Numbered from the stretch's first letter, positions 1-12,519 are shown. The stretch is DNA of 64,000 bases from Mactromeris polynyma (GCA_032209605.1 JASFXZ010000029.1:795001-859000), one strand, 5' to 3'. The notes: generated from the sequence alone by a model not told the origin. Program-made: numbers and translations.

Positions 1-620
1 ATCAAAGATTTGCAATCTCATTGCTTAATTTTCAAATAACACCGACCATCTGTTCAGACGATATAATATACCTTTAAGAGATTTTTATTTATTGCGATTT
101 GAAGATATTTTCCTTCTATAATTCTACAGGAATTCTGTATTCATTTTAAGATCAATTTAACTGACTTACATGGTTTATCAACTACATAGTTTCCGCGTAG
201 ATACAAACATGTTATTCCGTTAGCTTATATGCATTGTGCTGTATATGCATTTTTAAACTTGTTAACTTTTACTGTATAAGCGAAATTCTATTCCCAGATA
301 ATACAAAATGATATTTCTTTAGCTTGTCCACTTTGCTGTATATATGTTATCAATGTGTTTATATGCTTTTACTGGCTTTAATAAAAGCCCATTTACAACA
401 CATCTTCTGTTTTTATTATAATTGTGTACTACAAAAGCTACGCAGACTTTTGAGACTCCATCCGAACTATTTGATGGCCATAAATATAGAAAATGCATTA
501 TTACTACAAACCATAGTTAGCATATTGGATGCAGTAGGGGACACTTCCCGTCGGACTTTGTTATGCAAGTCAACAATTGTCTTTATGTCCCCTTCTTCTA
601 ACCCTGAAATAAATTCATAA
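1..620. other. AT-rich stretch without a recognisable gene
   Basis: The stretch is AT-rich with stop codons in all frames at short intervals. The only open frame of note (324-620, plus) gives a peptide without recognisable features, and it ends just at the start of a MITE-like repeat. I see no splice-bounded coding exon or RNA gene here. Confidence 0.5.
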
Positions 621-970
621 TACAGTCAAACCTCACTTCAAGACCACCTCAATAATAAGACCACCTCAGTAATAAGACCACCTCAGTAATAATACCACCT
701 CAATAATAATACCACCTCAATAATAATACCACCTCAGTAATAAGACCACCTCAATAATAAGACCACCTCAATAATAAGACCACCTCAATAATAAGACCAC
801 CTCAATAATAATAACACCTCAATGATAATACCACCTCAATAATAAGACCACCTCAATAATAAGATCACCTCAATGATAAGACCACCTCAATAATAAGACC
901 ATCTCAATAAAAAGACCACCTCAAAACTAAGAACACAATTTTCAAGTTCATTTTCACTGTTTTGCTCTTT
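621..970. repeat. pogo/Tigger-like MITE end with an expanded 17-bp minisatellite
   Basis: The block opens with TACAGTCAAACCTCACTTCA, the typical CAGT-type terminus also seen at 60525 and 58549. It is followed (about 641-925) by roughly 17 head-to-tail copies of a 17-bp monomer of the form ACCACCTCAATAATAAG, with G/A and G/T variants. The sequence after the monomers (AAGAACACAATTTTCAAGT) recurs in the elements at 4529-4705 and 60525-60675, so the minisatellite appears to have expanded inside a MITE. The right terminus is not clear. Confidence 0.7.
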
Positions 971-1221
971 ATTCAAACTCAATATTAAGACCATCACGAT
1001 ATTAAGACAAGTATTGAAACTGTTTTAATTATGCTTCATTGTGTACATGTTGTTAAATGAAAATTTACTTCAAATCATGACATGACGATTATTTTTTTGT
1101 TTTCATGGATGCATTGCTAGGTTCATATTTCAGAACACAGTAGATCTATGAGCGTAGAAAAAAGGCGTGAATCAACCATGACTTAGCGTTGGTATATTAT
1201 ATTATATATTGTATGTATGTA

Positions 1222-1585
1222 TACAGGCCCGTAGCTTGAGGCAAAATTAAACCGAGGCAATGAATGCGGGTCTGGAAGTGTCCTCACCCAGGGGAATGCG
1301 TACATAAGGGTTCACCTGCGTTTTCTGGTTATTTGATGTACCAGTGAAGTGATTTATCAATTGCTATTCGTTTTATTTTAATAGTATGAATCGAAAGCAA
1401 TGGCAATTTTTGATGTCCCGGAGCGTCCCACAGCTAAAAAATGTCCAAGTAGTCGATTGGCATGTTTTTGTGTGCAAACCAAACAAAGTGCCAAACCATT
1501 AAGACTATCGTCCTCCACGATTGCTTTGGAAATTTTAACTAAAGCAGCTGCCTCGGTGTGCCTCAGCATAGCTATGGACCTGGTA
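1222..1585. mobile_element. hAT-like MITE with imperfect terminal inverted repeats
   Basis: The left end reads TATACAGGCCCGTAGCTTGA and the reverse complement of the right end reads TATACCAGGTCCATAGCTAT. Both continue into a GAGGCA...ACCGAGGCA block, so the two termini are clearly related over about 40 bp. The open frames inside (1378-1569 minus, 1400-1654 plus) are most likely part of the element and not host genes. No transposase motif is visible, so this is a non-autonomous relic. Confidence 0.55.
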
Positions 1586-2398
1586 TATACAACTTTTCTT
1601 CCTCCGTTTACTGAAGAGTTACATATAGAAAGTACTTTATTATTTAACCAGTAACACCCATGCCTATAAAGACGATAATATTATTTAATCATTGTTGCAG
1701 AACGATGATTGTCAAACTCATTCAAATACTTAACTTGCTCATAAAGAAAGAAATAAGTACCCATAATTGTGATTGGTATGTATCCGGGTTATTAAGCACC
1801 TGTTTATTGATTTAATAAATTTAAATGAAATATAGGACACGCTCGTCGATGATCCGTGCCATTGTGATTTATCATGGAATATCATAAAGCGGCTTATATA
1901 TTTTATGTAAAAAATGTATGCAAGAAGCCTTTTTGCACATGTAGTAAGGAATGACACTTTTGAAGCAGAATTTGATTTGTCTTTCATATAACAATTTATT
2001 CGTTTGATTAGTTTGTTTTATTAGTTTGTTTTACTTATTCTACAGAACTGATGTACAGCCCTCTTCCGTTAGTTGTTTCATCCATTTTTTTCGATTGCTT
2101 TAATTAATGATAAATATTTAAGAAAGTCACCATTTTCAATGGCATATACGTTCTGCATTTGTTCAAAGGTTAAGCAATATTTAGTTAAGAAGTCAAACAA
2201 TGTTCGATGTATAAGCTTTCTCTTTCCAACCAATTTTTAAGTAGAAACAAATATCCATTTGTCTGTTTTATGTTTGAATTATTCCATATAATGTCTTTAG
2301 GAAGGTTGCTTATAGAATGTTGCTTGATTGAGCACCAGGATGCAGAGAAATGTCAAATCAAATTTCAGTTTATCTGCATCTGTTTTACAAGTATTATA

Positions 2399-3043
2399 CG
2401 TACAGTCGACTCTCGTTAGGACGAACTCGCTTAAGACGAATTTTCCGTTACGTCGAAGTTTTTCAAAAGTCCCGATTTTATCCTTCTTTGTCTATATGAA
2501 TTTCCGTCGGTTAAGACGAATTTTTGTCTCGAAGTTTTTCGTTACGTCGAAGTTTTTTCGAAGTCCCGCTTAACAAGTTCGCACCTTAAATCTATTGTTT
2601 AACACGAAGTCGGATCGTATCCTGCTGGCGACGAATGTTTTCACACGTCACTGAGATGATTTACCTGTATTTTCGCACATTTATTTATCGATTGTTTACA
2701 TAATTGAAGGATTTGTACATGTTTGCAAAATGTTAGACTACATTGTGTTAATGCAAACATGTCGAATTGTTGAACACTGCGATCAAACTGATAGTTTGTA
2801 AAACATGCCAAAATTAGTGATTTAATTAAGCGTGTACTTTAATTAAAACACGTAATATTTAACATTTGTTTTATGCAAATGGCGATTAAACACAAAGCAG
2901 TCGTCACGAACTTGACTTTCTCACGTAACACCATCAAAATGGCCTCCCGACGTTTACGTCGAATTTCCGTTAAGACGAATTTTCGTTAAGACGAACTATT
3001 TCCGACGGTCCCGAAAAATTCGTCTTAACGAGAGTCGACTGTA
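2399..3043. mobile_element. Tigger/pogo-like MITE, about 640 bp
   Basis: The left end TACAGTCGACTCTCGTTA and the right end TAACGAGAGTCGACTGTA are perfect inverted repeats, bounded by TA as expected for Tc1/mariner-pogo target sites. Subterminal repeats of the type TTAAGACGAATTTTCGTTA and CGTCGAAGTTTTTC occur at both sides. No transposase frame is present. The 2328-2573 plus frame lies inside the element and is treated as non-genic. Confidence 0.8.
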
Positions 3044-4528
3044 TTTAAAAATATTGTTTCCGTATTTTTTAATGTTCAATGTTATAAATTATTTTGCATT
3101 TAGCATTATTTCCGGTATGATTATTTTGACCTAGCTGACCTTAACTGAATGTAAGAATGAAAATATCTACCATTTTCGGTCCTCCATTTTCATATGTTTG
3201 GAAAATCATATTTCGGGATATTTTATGAGGTTAAGAATCTCGAAGAAAGTCAAACATAAGAGTTTTATTTTTTTAGATTCTCTGTTATGTAAGCTTATTT
3301 AAAACTGTGAGTGGGTACACTAACTCCGGGAATGCAAATGTTTTTATAAATAAGTCACACAGTAAACTCTCACGGTTATATATATGGTTTATATGTCCGT
3401 GCTATTACGAATTATTCAAACAGATTTATAAATCCCTCTGTATGATGATAATAAATGAATTATATTAGTTCATGGTATTTGTAGAATATCAAGTATACAC
3501 CGCATACATTTTAAAACGATGTTTCTGTACTATAATATATAATGTTCAATTTTATGACCACTGGGTATATCTTTGCGCTGAATAAAACAAAATGTTTATC
3601 ACAATTGAAATTAAGCTGCTGCTAAAGAAAATACTACGACACAAGAGTCGCGATATGGTCTTCTAGAAGAAATTAATTTCATGAAGCTAAACACTATATA
3701 CAAGTAACATAATTATATATAAATGCAGTCTACACTTTACCACCATATACCATGGTCCAGTGAACAGTTTCATTGAGATAATATCTTAATTAAGAGACCA
3801 CATGTGGAGATTAAAATTGTCACAAGAAAGACTAACCGAAATCGGTATCACTCGCTGATCTTCGTAACTTTCCGTGAGATATCTCTAAATTCCCCCAATT
3901 TGTTTTCATAATAAATTACATCAATTGACACCGCATAAAATGTCCTAACAGAATCTGCTTGAAACTTTGAATTCCCGCCTAAGGATAAGTTAAAATAGTG
4001 ATTTAAACACGTCGGACGTCCAGGAAATACGCACCGTTCACACTGATTTCAATTGGAAACTGGGTGGCTCAGGAAAACTGTAAATTCCCCCGCCTAAACA
4101 TTTATAAAATTTAAATATTTTTATACGATTGAAAAGACGGTACATTGAGGTATCCAAATCTGCTTGAAACATTTGAATATGTTAAAAAATAAAGAAACAA
4201 CCATAATAAATACGTAGCGTTCTAATCAATGCAAATTAGATGACAGGAAATTATCGATTTTTGGTCGATGCGATAAGCGATATTGTTGGACATGCACATA
4301 TTCAATACTTTTTGAAAAATATTCTAAATATTGGTAACAGTTGATAGCTTTTAACAACATGTACAAAATGAAGCCTAATTAAAACAGTTGCGTTTTTAAT
4401 GGTGTTGAGTATATTATGTACTTTACAGACATGTCTAGGTGTGAGGAGGTGAAATAAAAGCGTGGTACCATCAGGTCACATGACTGACGAGATGGACGTC
4501 TGATGTTGATATGATAAGCACGACTTAC
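3044..4528. other. AT-rich intergenic DNA, no gene seen
   Basis: No open frame of useful length, no splice-bounded exon and no RNA-like structure was recognised. The composition is uniform AT-rich sequence. Confidence 0.5.
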
Positions 4529-4706
4529 TACATGTAACCTCACCTAAAGACCACCTCAGTAATAAGACAACCTATATAAAAATTAAGTCCACATTTTTCA
4601 AGTCCATTTTGAGTGTTCCCTTTTATTTAACCTTAATATCAAGACCACCTCAATACCAGTTTGCAAGGGTGCTAATGGTGGTCTTGTTATTGAGGTTTTA
4701 CTGTAG
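4529..4706. mobile_element. pogo-like MITE related to the one at 621
   Basis: The right end, read in reverse, is TACAGTAAAACCTCAATAAC and matches the left end of the 621 element (TACAGTCAAACCTCACTT). Inside are the same ACCACCTCAGTAATAAGA monomer, here without expansion, and the TTTTCAAGTCCATTTT segment. It therefore shows what an unexpanded member of this MITE family looks like. Confidence 0.65.
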
Positions 4707-4824
4707 GTAATAAGTTCTGTATCAACCAGAATAAATACTAATAACCCCTGTGAAATAAATGGCGTACATCCCATAGTCAATACTGAGAACTTACGACCTG
4801 TTACATTGTACGCGACTGGTGGAT

Positions 4825-5156
4825 GCAGGGCTCAAGAAATGTTTTCAAAGACACTTGTCCCGGACAAATGGAAATGTAAAATTTGACTTGTCCTACATAG
4901 GAAGCTAGTTGTCCGAGAAAATCGGTCAATTTAGTAACAAATAAACATACACAATGGTAGCTCCACAATCTAAAATTAATAATCACATGTATGTGTTTGT
5001 ATGATTCTAAGGTTTGACTTACAACTGAACAATTGCTGATGTTGGTTAGCTTTAAAAACAAACTTGTCCGGGACTAACTTAAACTCAACTGTTGGTAGCC
5101 CGATTCAGCATTAGACTAGTCCGGGACGTCATGCTAGTGGATTTCTAGAGCCCTGC
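4825..5156. mobile_element. MITE with GCAGGGCTC termini (hAT-like)
   Basis: The left end GCAGGGCTCAAGAAAT and the right end ATTTCTAGAGCCCTGC are inverted repeats with one mismatch. Internal copies of CTTGTCC(C/G)GGAC occur near both ends in opposite orientation. CAGGG-type termini are characteristic of hAT elements, but I could not see an 8-bp target duplication. No transposase frame. Confidence 0.7.
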
Positions 5157-6584
5157 GAACGGCCTGTTTTTTTATAAACTTGGACAATTTACTCACCTTC
5201 TGCTTTCACTTTCGGAGACGGGTTTAAACATGCTGTATGACCAGATGTGATGTCTCTAAACCTCGGCTCACAGTCGGTCTGTAAACACAAACATAGTGAA
5301 ATCAAAGCACTGAAATCGACGCCATGTGTTCAATCATGTGATGCTGCACGTATATGGGATTGAACATTATACACGTTACTAGTAGACCATCATGAAACCA
5401 GACAATATGAATAATGAGTATAACTTATAACGTATTTCTGCAATGTTCTCTCTGTGGTACTAAAATATGAGAACATGAAAAGTGGATAATTGTGACCAGC
5501 AACTTGTACTAGTAATTAATAGGACTAATCATCGTAGTTTTTGCAACAAATCGATGACTTTTTCGGCGCAGCCGTACTAACATGGTTTTGCTATTTGCAT
5601 ACCAGTGTTGTGTAAACCAATCTAACATTAACCACCGGGGCAATTTTTCTTCAACCAAACCACATTTGTAGCATTGACGCTGATTAGTCAACCTATCGAT
5701 AAAGGGTACGTTATCTAACCGAAATCCACTGAATTTCGGTGAATTTACAGAAATGCATTTCGGATATGGAGTGACCAGCAATCGTAACATCTCGGCACCT
5801 TTTTATGTAGCACAACAAATCTTAACCATCGAATTGCGTCGACCATCTGTTTTCAAGATATTCCTTGTTTATATCTTTACTCATCACAAAAAGGAAAATA
5901 GTTATGTAACAATCTAAAAGAGGTCTTTACAACCCAACACCTTATTTTGAAGTTTAATAAGTTTAAACTTTGAGTCGGGTTGGTACTTGATGCATGGTTC
6001 GCTGCTCTTCCGGTGATTAGCGACGATCTGGTAACCAGGTAAATCTTAAAACTTAAATTAATTTTAGTAAACCCGGGTATATTTCTGAACACAAACCAGT
6101 TATATAATGTAAAAGAGAGAGAATACGTAACTACAGGGAAAAAGCCACATACACAAGACAATGCCTCCCCACGCAGATCTCCGGAAAAACAACAATCCAC
6201 AAAACATAAGGCACTAAAGGAGGTCAAACGGTACACATATTAAGGAACTGAGGCGCAAGGAATGGCCCAGCAGACCACAAGGAATAACTAGGAGAATCAA
6301 AGTGGACAGTAAGGGAAGGGGAGGTGGGAATTAATGGATGGAAAAGATCACAGGACAAGTCAAGACAACTGGCCTTAATAGGCCAAAAATGGGCAGGAAA
6401 CAATCTGAACACTGTATAAAGTGACAGAATTGCATACCATAGGGGAAAGGGAAATACAAAACACATTCATAACATAAGTACATGTTTTTTATATAATTGT
6501 TATACTTACATCCCTTTTGTATCTGTGTATCGCCTCACGAGTGTCCACAACATTCACTGTAAATACATGTATAACATATACAAT
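5157..6584. other. intergenic DNA, no recognisable gene
   Basis: Short open frames occur on the minus strand at 5509-5790 and 5877-6236, but their translations show no family motif, no plausible splice context and no codon pattern distinct from the background. I cannot support a gene. Confidence 0.4.
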
Positions 6585-6911
6585 AGATAGTTCCCACATC
6601 TACAATATTTATCTTCCATGTTCTTAATCATCAGCCATTTTGATAGGCAAAACTGATAAGCACTTATAGGAGTAATTCCCAAAATATGTGATCATTGAGA
6701 AAATACCATGATAATTTGCATGTGACAACCACTTTTTCTTCCACTTTCAGAAAGCCATCTGCCCACATTAGCATGATGAGTAAGTTACTTTTATCTGATT
6801 ATTTTATCATCGTTTACATTATATTCCCTAAAACTTAAAGAAAATTTGCCTATCAATATGGCTAACTATTCAGAACAAGGGAGGTAAATATTGTAAATGT
6901 GGGAACTATCT
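6585..6911. mobile_element. long-TIR MITE, about 327 bp
   Basis: The two ends are inverted repeats over about 65-70 bp: 6585-6652 begins AGATAGTTCCCACATCTACA, and the reverse complement of 6844-6911 begins AGATAGTTCCCACATTTACA, with further agreement to GATAGGCAAA. Arms of this length around a short unique core are the signature of a fold-back type MITE. Class is not assigned. Confidence 0.75.
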
Positions 6912-6949
6912 GAGCACCGCTTTACGATTTCCAACGTCATTTCCAGAAA

Positions 6950-6967
6950 ACGTCACATGTGACGTCA
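6950..6967. other. perfect 16-bp palindrome ACGTCACATGTGACGT
   Basis: The palindrome contains two TGACGT half-sites around CATG. TGACGTCA-like sites are the classical target of CREB/ATF factors in animals, and another TGACGTCAC lies at 7086. No gene is seen to use it, so function is speculative. Confidence 0.4.
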
Positions 6968-7299
6968 CTATGTACTGACAGAAAGCAATTGTTGCCCCAT
7001 ATGGCAATATGAAAACGAAGTGACCATATGGAATAAATTTATATTGTTTCTGTTTCCTGCTTGCAAATAGTGACATTTCTTGAAATGACGTCACTTACAG
7101 AAAAGGTTGTAAATCCCATAGCAGCACTCATCTATACTCTGCTCTGGTGTCTGCTCAAGTATAGGGAATACAATGATGAGTATGTGTTCTATATCTATAA
7201 CAAATATCCCCTTACATTCATCTACTTTCTCTGTATGGTATTGAGATGGGTACTGTCCGTTAGTGGAGTGAATATTCCCAGAATTATAATATTTCCAGT

Positions 7300-7730
7300 C
7301 CGGTGGTTGGGAAATATTCCCAGTTTGATACTGGCGTGACTTTATCCAGTCTGTTTGTGTGGTGAAATATTTCCCATCCGTATTGTAAAAATAGTTCCAG
7401 TCTTGCAGTGGGGTGAATTATTTCAGTCTAGTATTCCAATTCTTATATCCAGTCTGGTATTGGGAATATTTCCAGTCTGATTTTAGAGGAATAGTCCAGT
7501 CTGGTATTGGGAATATTTCCAGTCTGATTTTAGGGGAATAGTCCAGTCTGGTATTGGGAATAGTCCAGTCTGATTTTAGGGGAATAGTCCAGTCTGGTAT
7601 TATGAATATTTCCAGGCTGATTTTAGGGGAATACTCCAGTCTGGTATTGGGAATATTTCTTGTCCTGTATTTGGGAGCCGAATATTTCCGCCTGACTTAG
7701 GGGAATCATTCCAGTCTGTTATTGAGGTAA
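7300..7730. repeat. degenerate minisatellite, CCAGTCTG monomer of about 45-50 bp
   Basis: The phrase TCCAGTCTGGTATTGGGAAT alternates with TCCAGTCTGATTTTAGGGGA from about 7436 to 7640. Looser CCAGTCTG copies extend to 7260 and 7720. The monomer order is irregular with partial units. The minus frame at 7600-7797 is a by-product of this repeat. Confidence 0.75.
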
Positions 7731-8334
7731 TTATTAACAAACTACTATCATAGTATTCGTCCCACCAAGGCTCGTGGTTATCACCAGTTTCTGTCATCTA
7801 CGAGCCAACCGATGTTAGCTACACTAATGAGTAAATAAAGTGGATTAAAACTTGGGACATCTCATGTCTCTTGTATTGAAACTGTATATCGTATTTATAT
7901 TGTAGCCCTCGGTGTATGTAGGGCATAAGATGACTTCACTATTTGTAATGATGAAATTGTATATGATTTTGGTAATTGTGGACGAACATTGCAATGTGAC
8001 TCTCGTGTATTTAAAAATCTGGGACAATATTACAGAAACATCTTAAGTAAAATCTTATCCATATCCTTAAAAATACATATTCCGTAACTGATTTATTTAA
8101 CATACAGGCTATATATGCTCAAATCACGAGTGATAAATGAATAGTATTAATATGTTGTTGTCATTATCATAAAAAAGCGTAACAGTTTTTATGTGGTTTT
8201 TGAACAAAACAATTGTTTGGACAGAAAGATACGGTTTAGCCGTTAGCACCACTATTGTTCATATGACCATTTGATATATTGTGAATTATACCGGCATACG
8301 ACACACATTAAGTTTGAATCGGTGAAGTTTGGTG

Positions 8335-8568
8335 AAATTGTATTTCTTGGTAAAACGTAGTTGTTCTTGCGTTGGACACACACAGATTCAACAGCATTCA
8401 AGTTTAGTCAGTAACCTATCTTAAGCTATCTTAGGTTTTCAACTACATGTAATAATAACTTGTCGTTGTGTCAGTAAATAATTCATCATGGACTACAAAC
8501 TCCTCATCTATTCAGAAGTGATAATTAGGAAGATGTCACCAAGTGCCTACTTATCAATTAAGTCTAAT
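8335..8568. repeat. relic of the array spacer (segment A)
   Basis: The stretch from the TTGCGTTGGAC...CAGATTCAACA phrase through GTAACCTATCTTA and CTCATCTATT to the AAGTCTAATTATTTCC phrase matches the spacer found in every 3453-bp unit (for example 23500-23705) and the copies at 15490-15705 and 20240-20480. It is more diverged than the units in the core, so it is an old flanking copy. Confidence 0.75.
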
Positions 8569-8866
8569 TATTTCCCCGGTCTTACTCTTCCGCCTTAATA
8601 TTCATATTCCGGTAAACTCCGGTAGCGTCACGTCGGTCTTACTCTTCCTCCTTCATATTCATATTCCGGTAAACTCCGGTAGCGTCACGTCGGTCTTACT
8701 CTTCCTCCTTCATATTCCGGTAAACTCCGGTAGCGTCACGTCGGTCTTACTCTTCCTCCTTCATATTCATATTCCGGTAAACTCCGGTAGCGTCACGTCG
8801 GTCTTACTCTTCCTCCTTCATATTCATATTCCGGTAAACTCCGGTAGCGTCGTGTCGGGATTATAT
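8569..8866 (+). repeat. 57-bp minisatellite, translatable as a 19-codon repeat
   Basis: Five tandem copies of a 57-bp monomer (CGGTCTTACTCTTCCTCCTT ... CTCCGGTAGCGTCACGT) are present; the third is 51 bp because ATTCAT is lost. Because 57 and 51 are multiples of three, the plus frame 8543-8971 stays open and encodes a repeated LLFLLHIHIPVNSGSVTSV peptide. It sits at the point where the array spacer normally has CTTATTCCCCCTCCTTAATA, so it seems to have grown from spacer sequence. I regard the open frame as incidental. Confidence 0.75.
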
Positions 8867-9319
8867 TTTACAACAGAAAGACCAAGAACAGCAGGACAAT
8901 CATTTCAAACTTATAAAATCAAGAAAGGCCATTGTGTACAGTTCAGTCATATGCTACATCCTAGAAGATAAGATGAAGGATGGAGCACTGGTCATCAATG
9001 AAGACGAACATGTGAACACTGGTTGCTGTAGAGCGCCTAAAATAATTATGACTGATTTTAATTTTTTTTAAAAATGTCATTAACGTTATGTACTGCAGTA
9101 GCTATAATATACCATGTACTGCATAAGTTAACATGTATTTGTATCGCATGTATTGTACATAACCATAACTAATAAACCTTATTCATGAATACGATTTATT
9201 ATATTTTCGAAATACGCTTAAGCATACATCGATAACAAATCACTTGGCTATTGTCTAATTACGTTAATTGATGGAAAACTGGTCGTAACGTTACGCAAAC
9301 TGACGCCAACATCTAACGC

Positions 9320-9525
9320 GACGTTATAAACGAAACTGTCACATGGTTAAAAGATGAATTATGTAATATGCCACATGTCTATAACAATTTCACTGGCTGT
9401 GTAATGCTGGGGGCATCATTATCATATACTGGTCAAAACTACTGACCCGCCATTTGTCTTTAAGAGAATCTTCACTATATTATGTCGAGGTGATCTGTAA
9501 CCGGGTGAACTTGACAAGTTAACAT
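9320..9525. repeat. relic of the array spacer (segment B)
   Basis: The phrases ATAAACGAAACTGTCACATG, TATACTGGTCAAAACTACT and TTTAAGAGAATCTTCACTAT match the spacer copies at 15710-15880 and 20505-20625, and part of each 3453-bp unit (for example 23725-23830). Together with the piece at 8335-8568 it forms one interrupted spacer relic. Confidence 0.75.
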
Positions 9526-12164
9526 GAATATTTTTCGACGGTCCAATTTGAATTAAAATGTTTTACTTAACACTAGTCAAAATCAACAGAAGATCTATCC
9601 CTTTGCTTTTAGAAACTACGTGAAATATTTCTGGCGGGTTAGCACTTTTGGCTAGTATACATAATACGTGTTGTGTGTATAAGTATGCATTAGACTCTAG
9701 CCGGCTTGGCCGACGGAAATGTAATTATCTGAATATGATTCACACAATTAAGTTCGGAAATGGAAACTTGGTCATCAAATAATTAGTGAAGACCATTGGT
9801 GAGGCGGATTTTTGTAATTTATAAGATGTTTATTTCTCAATACATTTGACTTTACATGAGTATACAAAATTAATAAATATTCACAACATTTACAGTATAT
9901 GTGGTCAATGTGTTAATGTAATATTGTTGTATTTGGTGATGGATTGATGTGTTCTTTATTAACAAAATTATATTATGTATATACTAGGCTCTAAGTCCCT
10001 TTCTTATCCTACATTTAGTTTCGGTAGGACATAGTCATAAGGGAATTTAGTTCGCCTCTTCTTGATGATGTTCAATATCAGTCATGAAGTTTTACATGCA
10101 TGTATTTTCTAGAATGTTATTGTTGTATTTTGCTTGTGACATATAGTTTCAACAGTTCTAGTACAATGTAGATGTGAATACAAAATGTGATACTATCTAA
10201 AAAGCGTTAAGTTAATAAACCTATATAAGTATAAACATTGTACTGAACAAACCCAGTATCTATAAATTAATGCAACTGAAGTAGGACATTTGAAACGTAA
10301 GCTGCATGAGAGAATATTAATTCACGTAAAGTGTTTTGTTTCTCATTTCAAATGATTTGTAAGTACATGTATACGTATACATGGCAAGATTTCCAATAAT
10401 ATTTTTTAATATGATTTTGACGAATTTCTTGATATACATCTCGTACATTGGGCATTTATTTGAACAATCTAGAAACATTTCGTAATCATATGTAGCGGCT
10501 ATTAAGTGTGTGTATCTTATGCACAAGAATGCTCGGTCATAGTTATTATACAATTCTAATTTATGAATTATTTCTTCTACACATCAATGCCCGATACATG
10601 TTCGTCGATTCTATATGTTTGGTAGCTTGCTTTGATGGTTGTTTCAACTATTTACATAGGTTTACATTATACTCGACACCTTATGGTATATTTCGCGCAA
10701 ATGTCCACTCTTGTTCAATATTTCGATATCAGGGCGGCCATTATTATTGCGTACAACGGAAAAGACCGATGTATGCCGATTGTGACGAAGTGTGCCTCGA
10801 ATATTCACGGAGATTGGTCTAACTTGTCGGAGAGGTTGCGACTGAAGCTCCGTGGATTTCAGATTTCGACATGCAGTAAAACTCATATGAAATATTCTCC
10901 AACAGGAACGTTTCAAGGCGTTACCTGCTTACGATAAAACGTGTATCAAATCCCATTTAACAAGGTAATCGCGATAGTTGTTTTCGTGAGAAATGTACAA
11001 GAACGCAGTGCATCGACCCGGTCAAAAGTATTTATTTATTTTATATGTTTATACAGTTTCGCCCTAGTTATAGATCCAGGATATTAACTGACTGCTTTTG
11101 CGTTTGTTATATGAACACACGATCATCATTCAGTATATATACATGTAGTACAGACAGATCAAAATATTTTAAGTAACTGCTTGTCTATTCCGTCTCTTTA
11201 ATTGATTTGTCTAAGTGTAACATTCTTACTGAGAATATTATATAGGATAAGAAATCTTAGTTTATCAATATAATCTTCAGATATTTTATCTCAAATCGGG
11301 GAGAAAATATTTTATTTGTAATTATGAATGATAACGCTGATCATTTGTGAGCAACAGCTTGTTTCTTGTTTAGAGAATATGAATTATTTTACTCTCTGAA
11401 CATATAACCTACGTCAAGACTTAACTGAGCATCTAAATGTTCATCTTCCTATGGAACGCCGGTACTGCATTTTGTAGTCATGAACATCTGTTATTATATT
11501 CGATTTTTATTATATTATGCACATTATGTTCTTTACATGTTGTGCAAACATATTTATGTTATGTCCGTAGATCATTTGAACTTATATTTTGATTTTTGGT
11601 TATATTATGTACGTAGATACATCTTTATATCATGTAGACAATTTATTATTACAGTTTCGGCGTTCCATAGTTTCCAATGGTGCAACTAGGCGTTTCTATG
11701 TTTTGTACAAATTTATCGCACCGTCCATGAACTTAGAAATAATTACTGGGAACTTGAACCTACAGCTGATTTCAGCCTACAAGTTAGAGAAACATGATGC
11801 ACGTTTTTTTTATTTAAGCAGACGACCATTAAAGCCGCTGTGGCTTCTTTGTCTTAGTGCAATATAACTCGTCTCACACAGAGGCAATATCTGATAAAAT
11901 GTATTTGTTACATAATCTATGATACACTTAAATCATCAAAAGCATACATTCATGTACACTAACCTAGATTTACATTAAGAGCGTACAAAATGTATGTTGC
12001 AAAACAGGTGCACGAAGAAAGTACGTGTATATCATGTATAAACAATGCATTACATGGAAGATATAACATCCATATAAGCCGCTAACCGCTTAATAGCGAT
12101 AAGGAAGAAATATTTTACAATACAATTAAACCAACGGACATAATAGTATGTATTATGTACTGAA
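9526..12164. other. AT-rich DNA without a supported gene
   Basis: Three overlapping open frames lie at 10508-10937 on both strands, in a patch slightly less AT-rich than its surroundings (around 10720-10930). None shows a recognisable family motif. A TATCAG boundary before GGCGGCCATT could be a splice acceptor, but no donor partner is evident. I do not call a gene. The rest shows nothing beyond AT-rich sequence. Confidence 0.4.
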
Positions 12165-12216
12165 CTATACTATATATGCTGGTTTGCGTTGGACAAGCTT
12201 AAATGGTTATTATATA

Positions 12217-12392
12217 CAGTCGGACCTCGTTCATTCGAATTAATCGGGTCCGAATTTTATATTTCGGATAATACATGTTTTCGAATAGCCACATTTCAAT
12301 TCGACTTGCCTAAGATATATGGGCCCAAATATCTATTTCAGATTATACCACTCATTCGGATAAAAGTTTGTCGAATAACCGCGGTCCGATTG
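12217..12392. mobile_element. MITE with CAGTCGGACCTCG termini, copy 1
   Basis: The left end is TACAGTCGGACCTCGTTCAT and the right end is GCGGTCCGATTGTA, inverted repeats with TA at the edges. Internal TTCGGATAA/TTCGAAT repeats are typical of this family in the window. Confidence 0.7.
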
Positions 12393-12519
12393 TATTTGTA
12401 ATAAACACTAATGGTTAAATCATTGAATACTGTGGTATAGTAATAAATTTACTGAGCCATCATATACTATCACGTGGACAAACCACATTTCTATATGTCT
12501 GAATCATTTAAATAAAGTA

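Noticed and set aside
8543..8971. 142-residue plus frame
   Set aside because: It is open only because the minisatellite monomer is a multiple of three; there is no start context, no homologue recognised and the flanks are spacer relics.
10508..10937. Overlapping frames on both strands in a less AT-rich patch
   Set aside because: No frame shows a family motif or a paired set of splice signals. A real exon cannot be excluded but is not supported.
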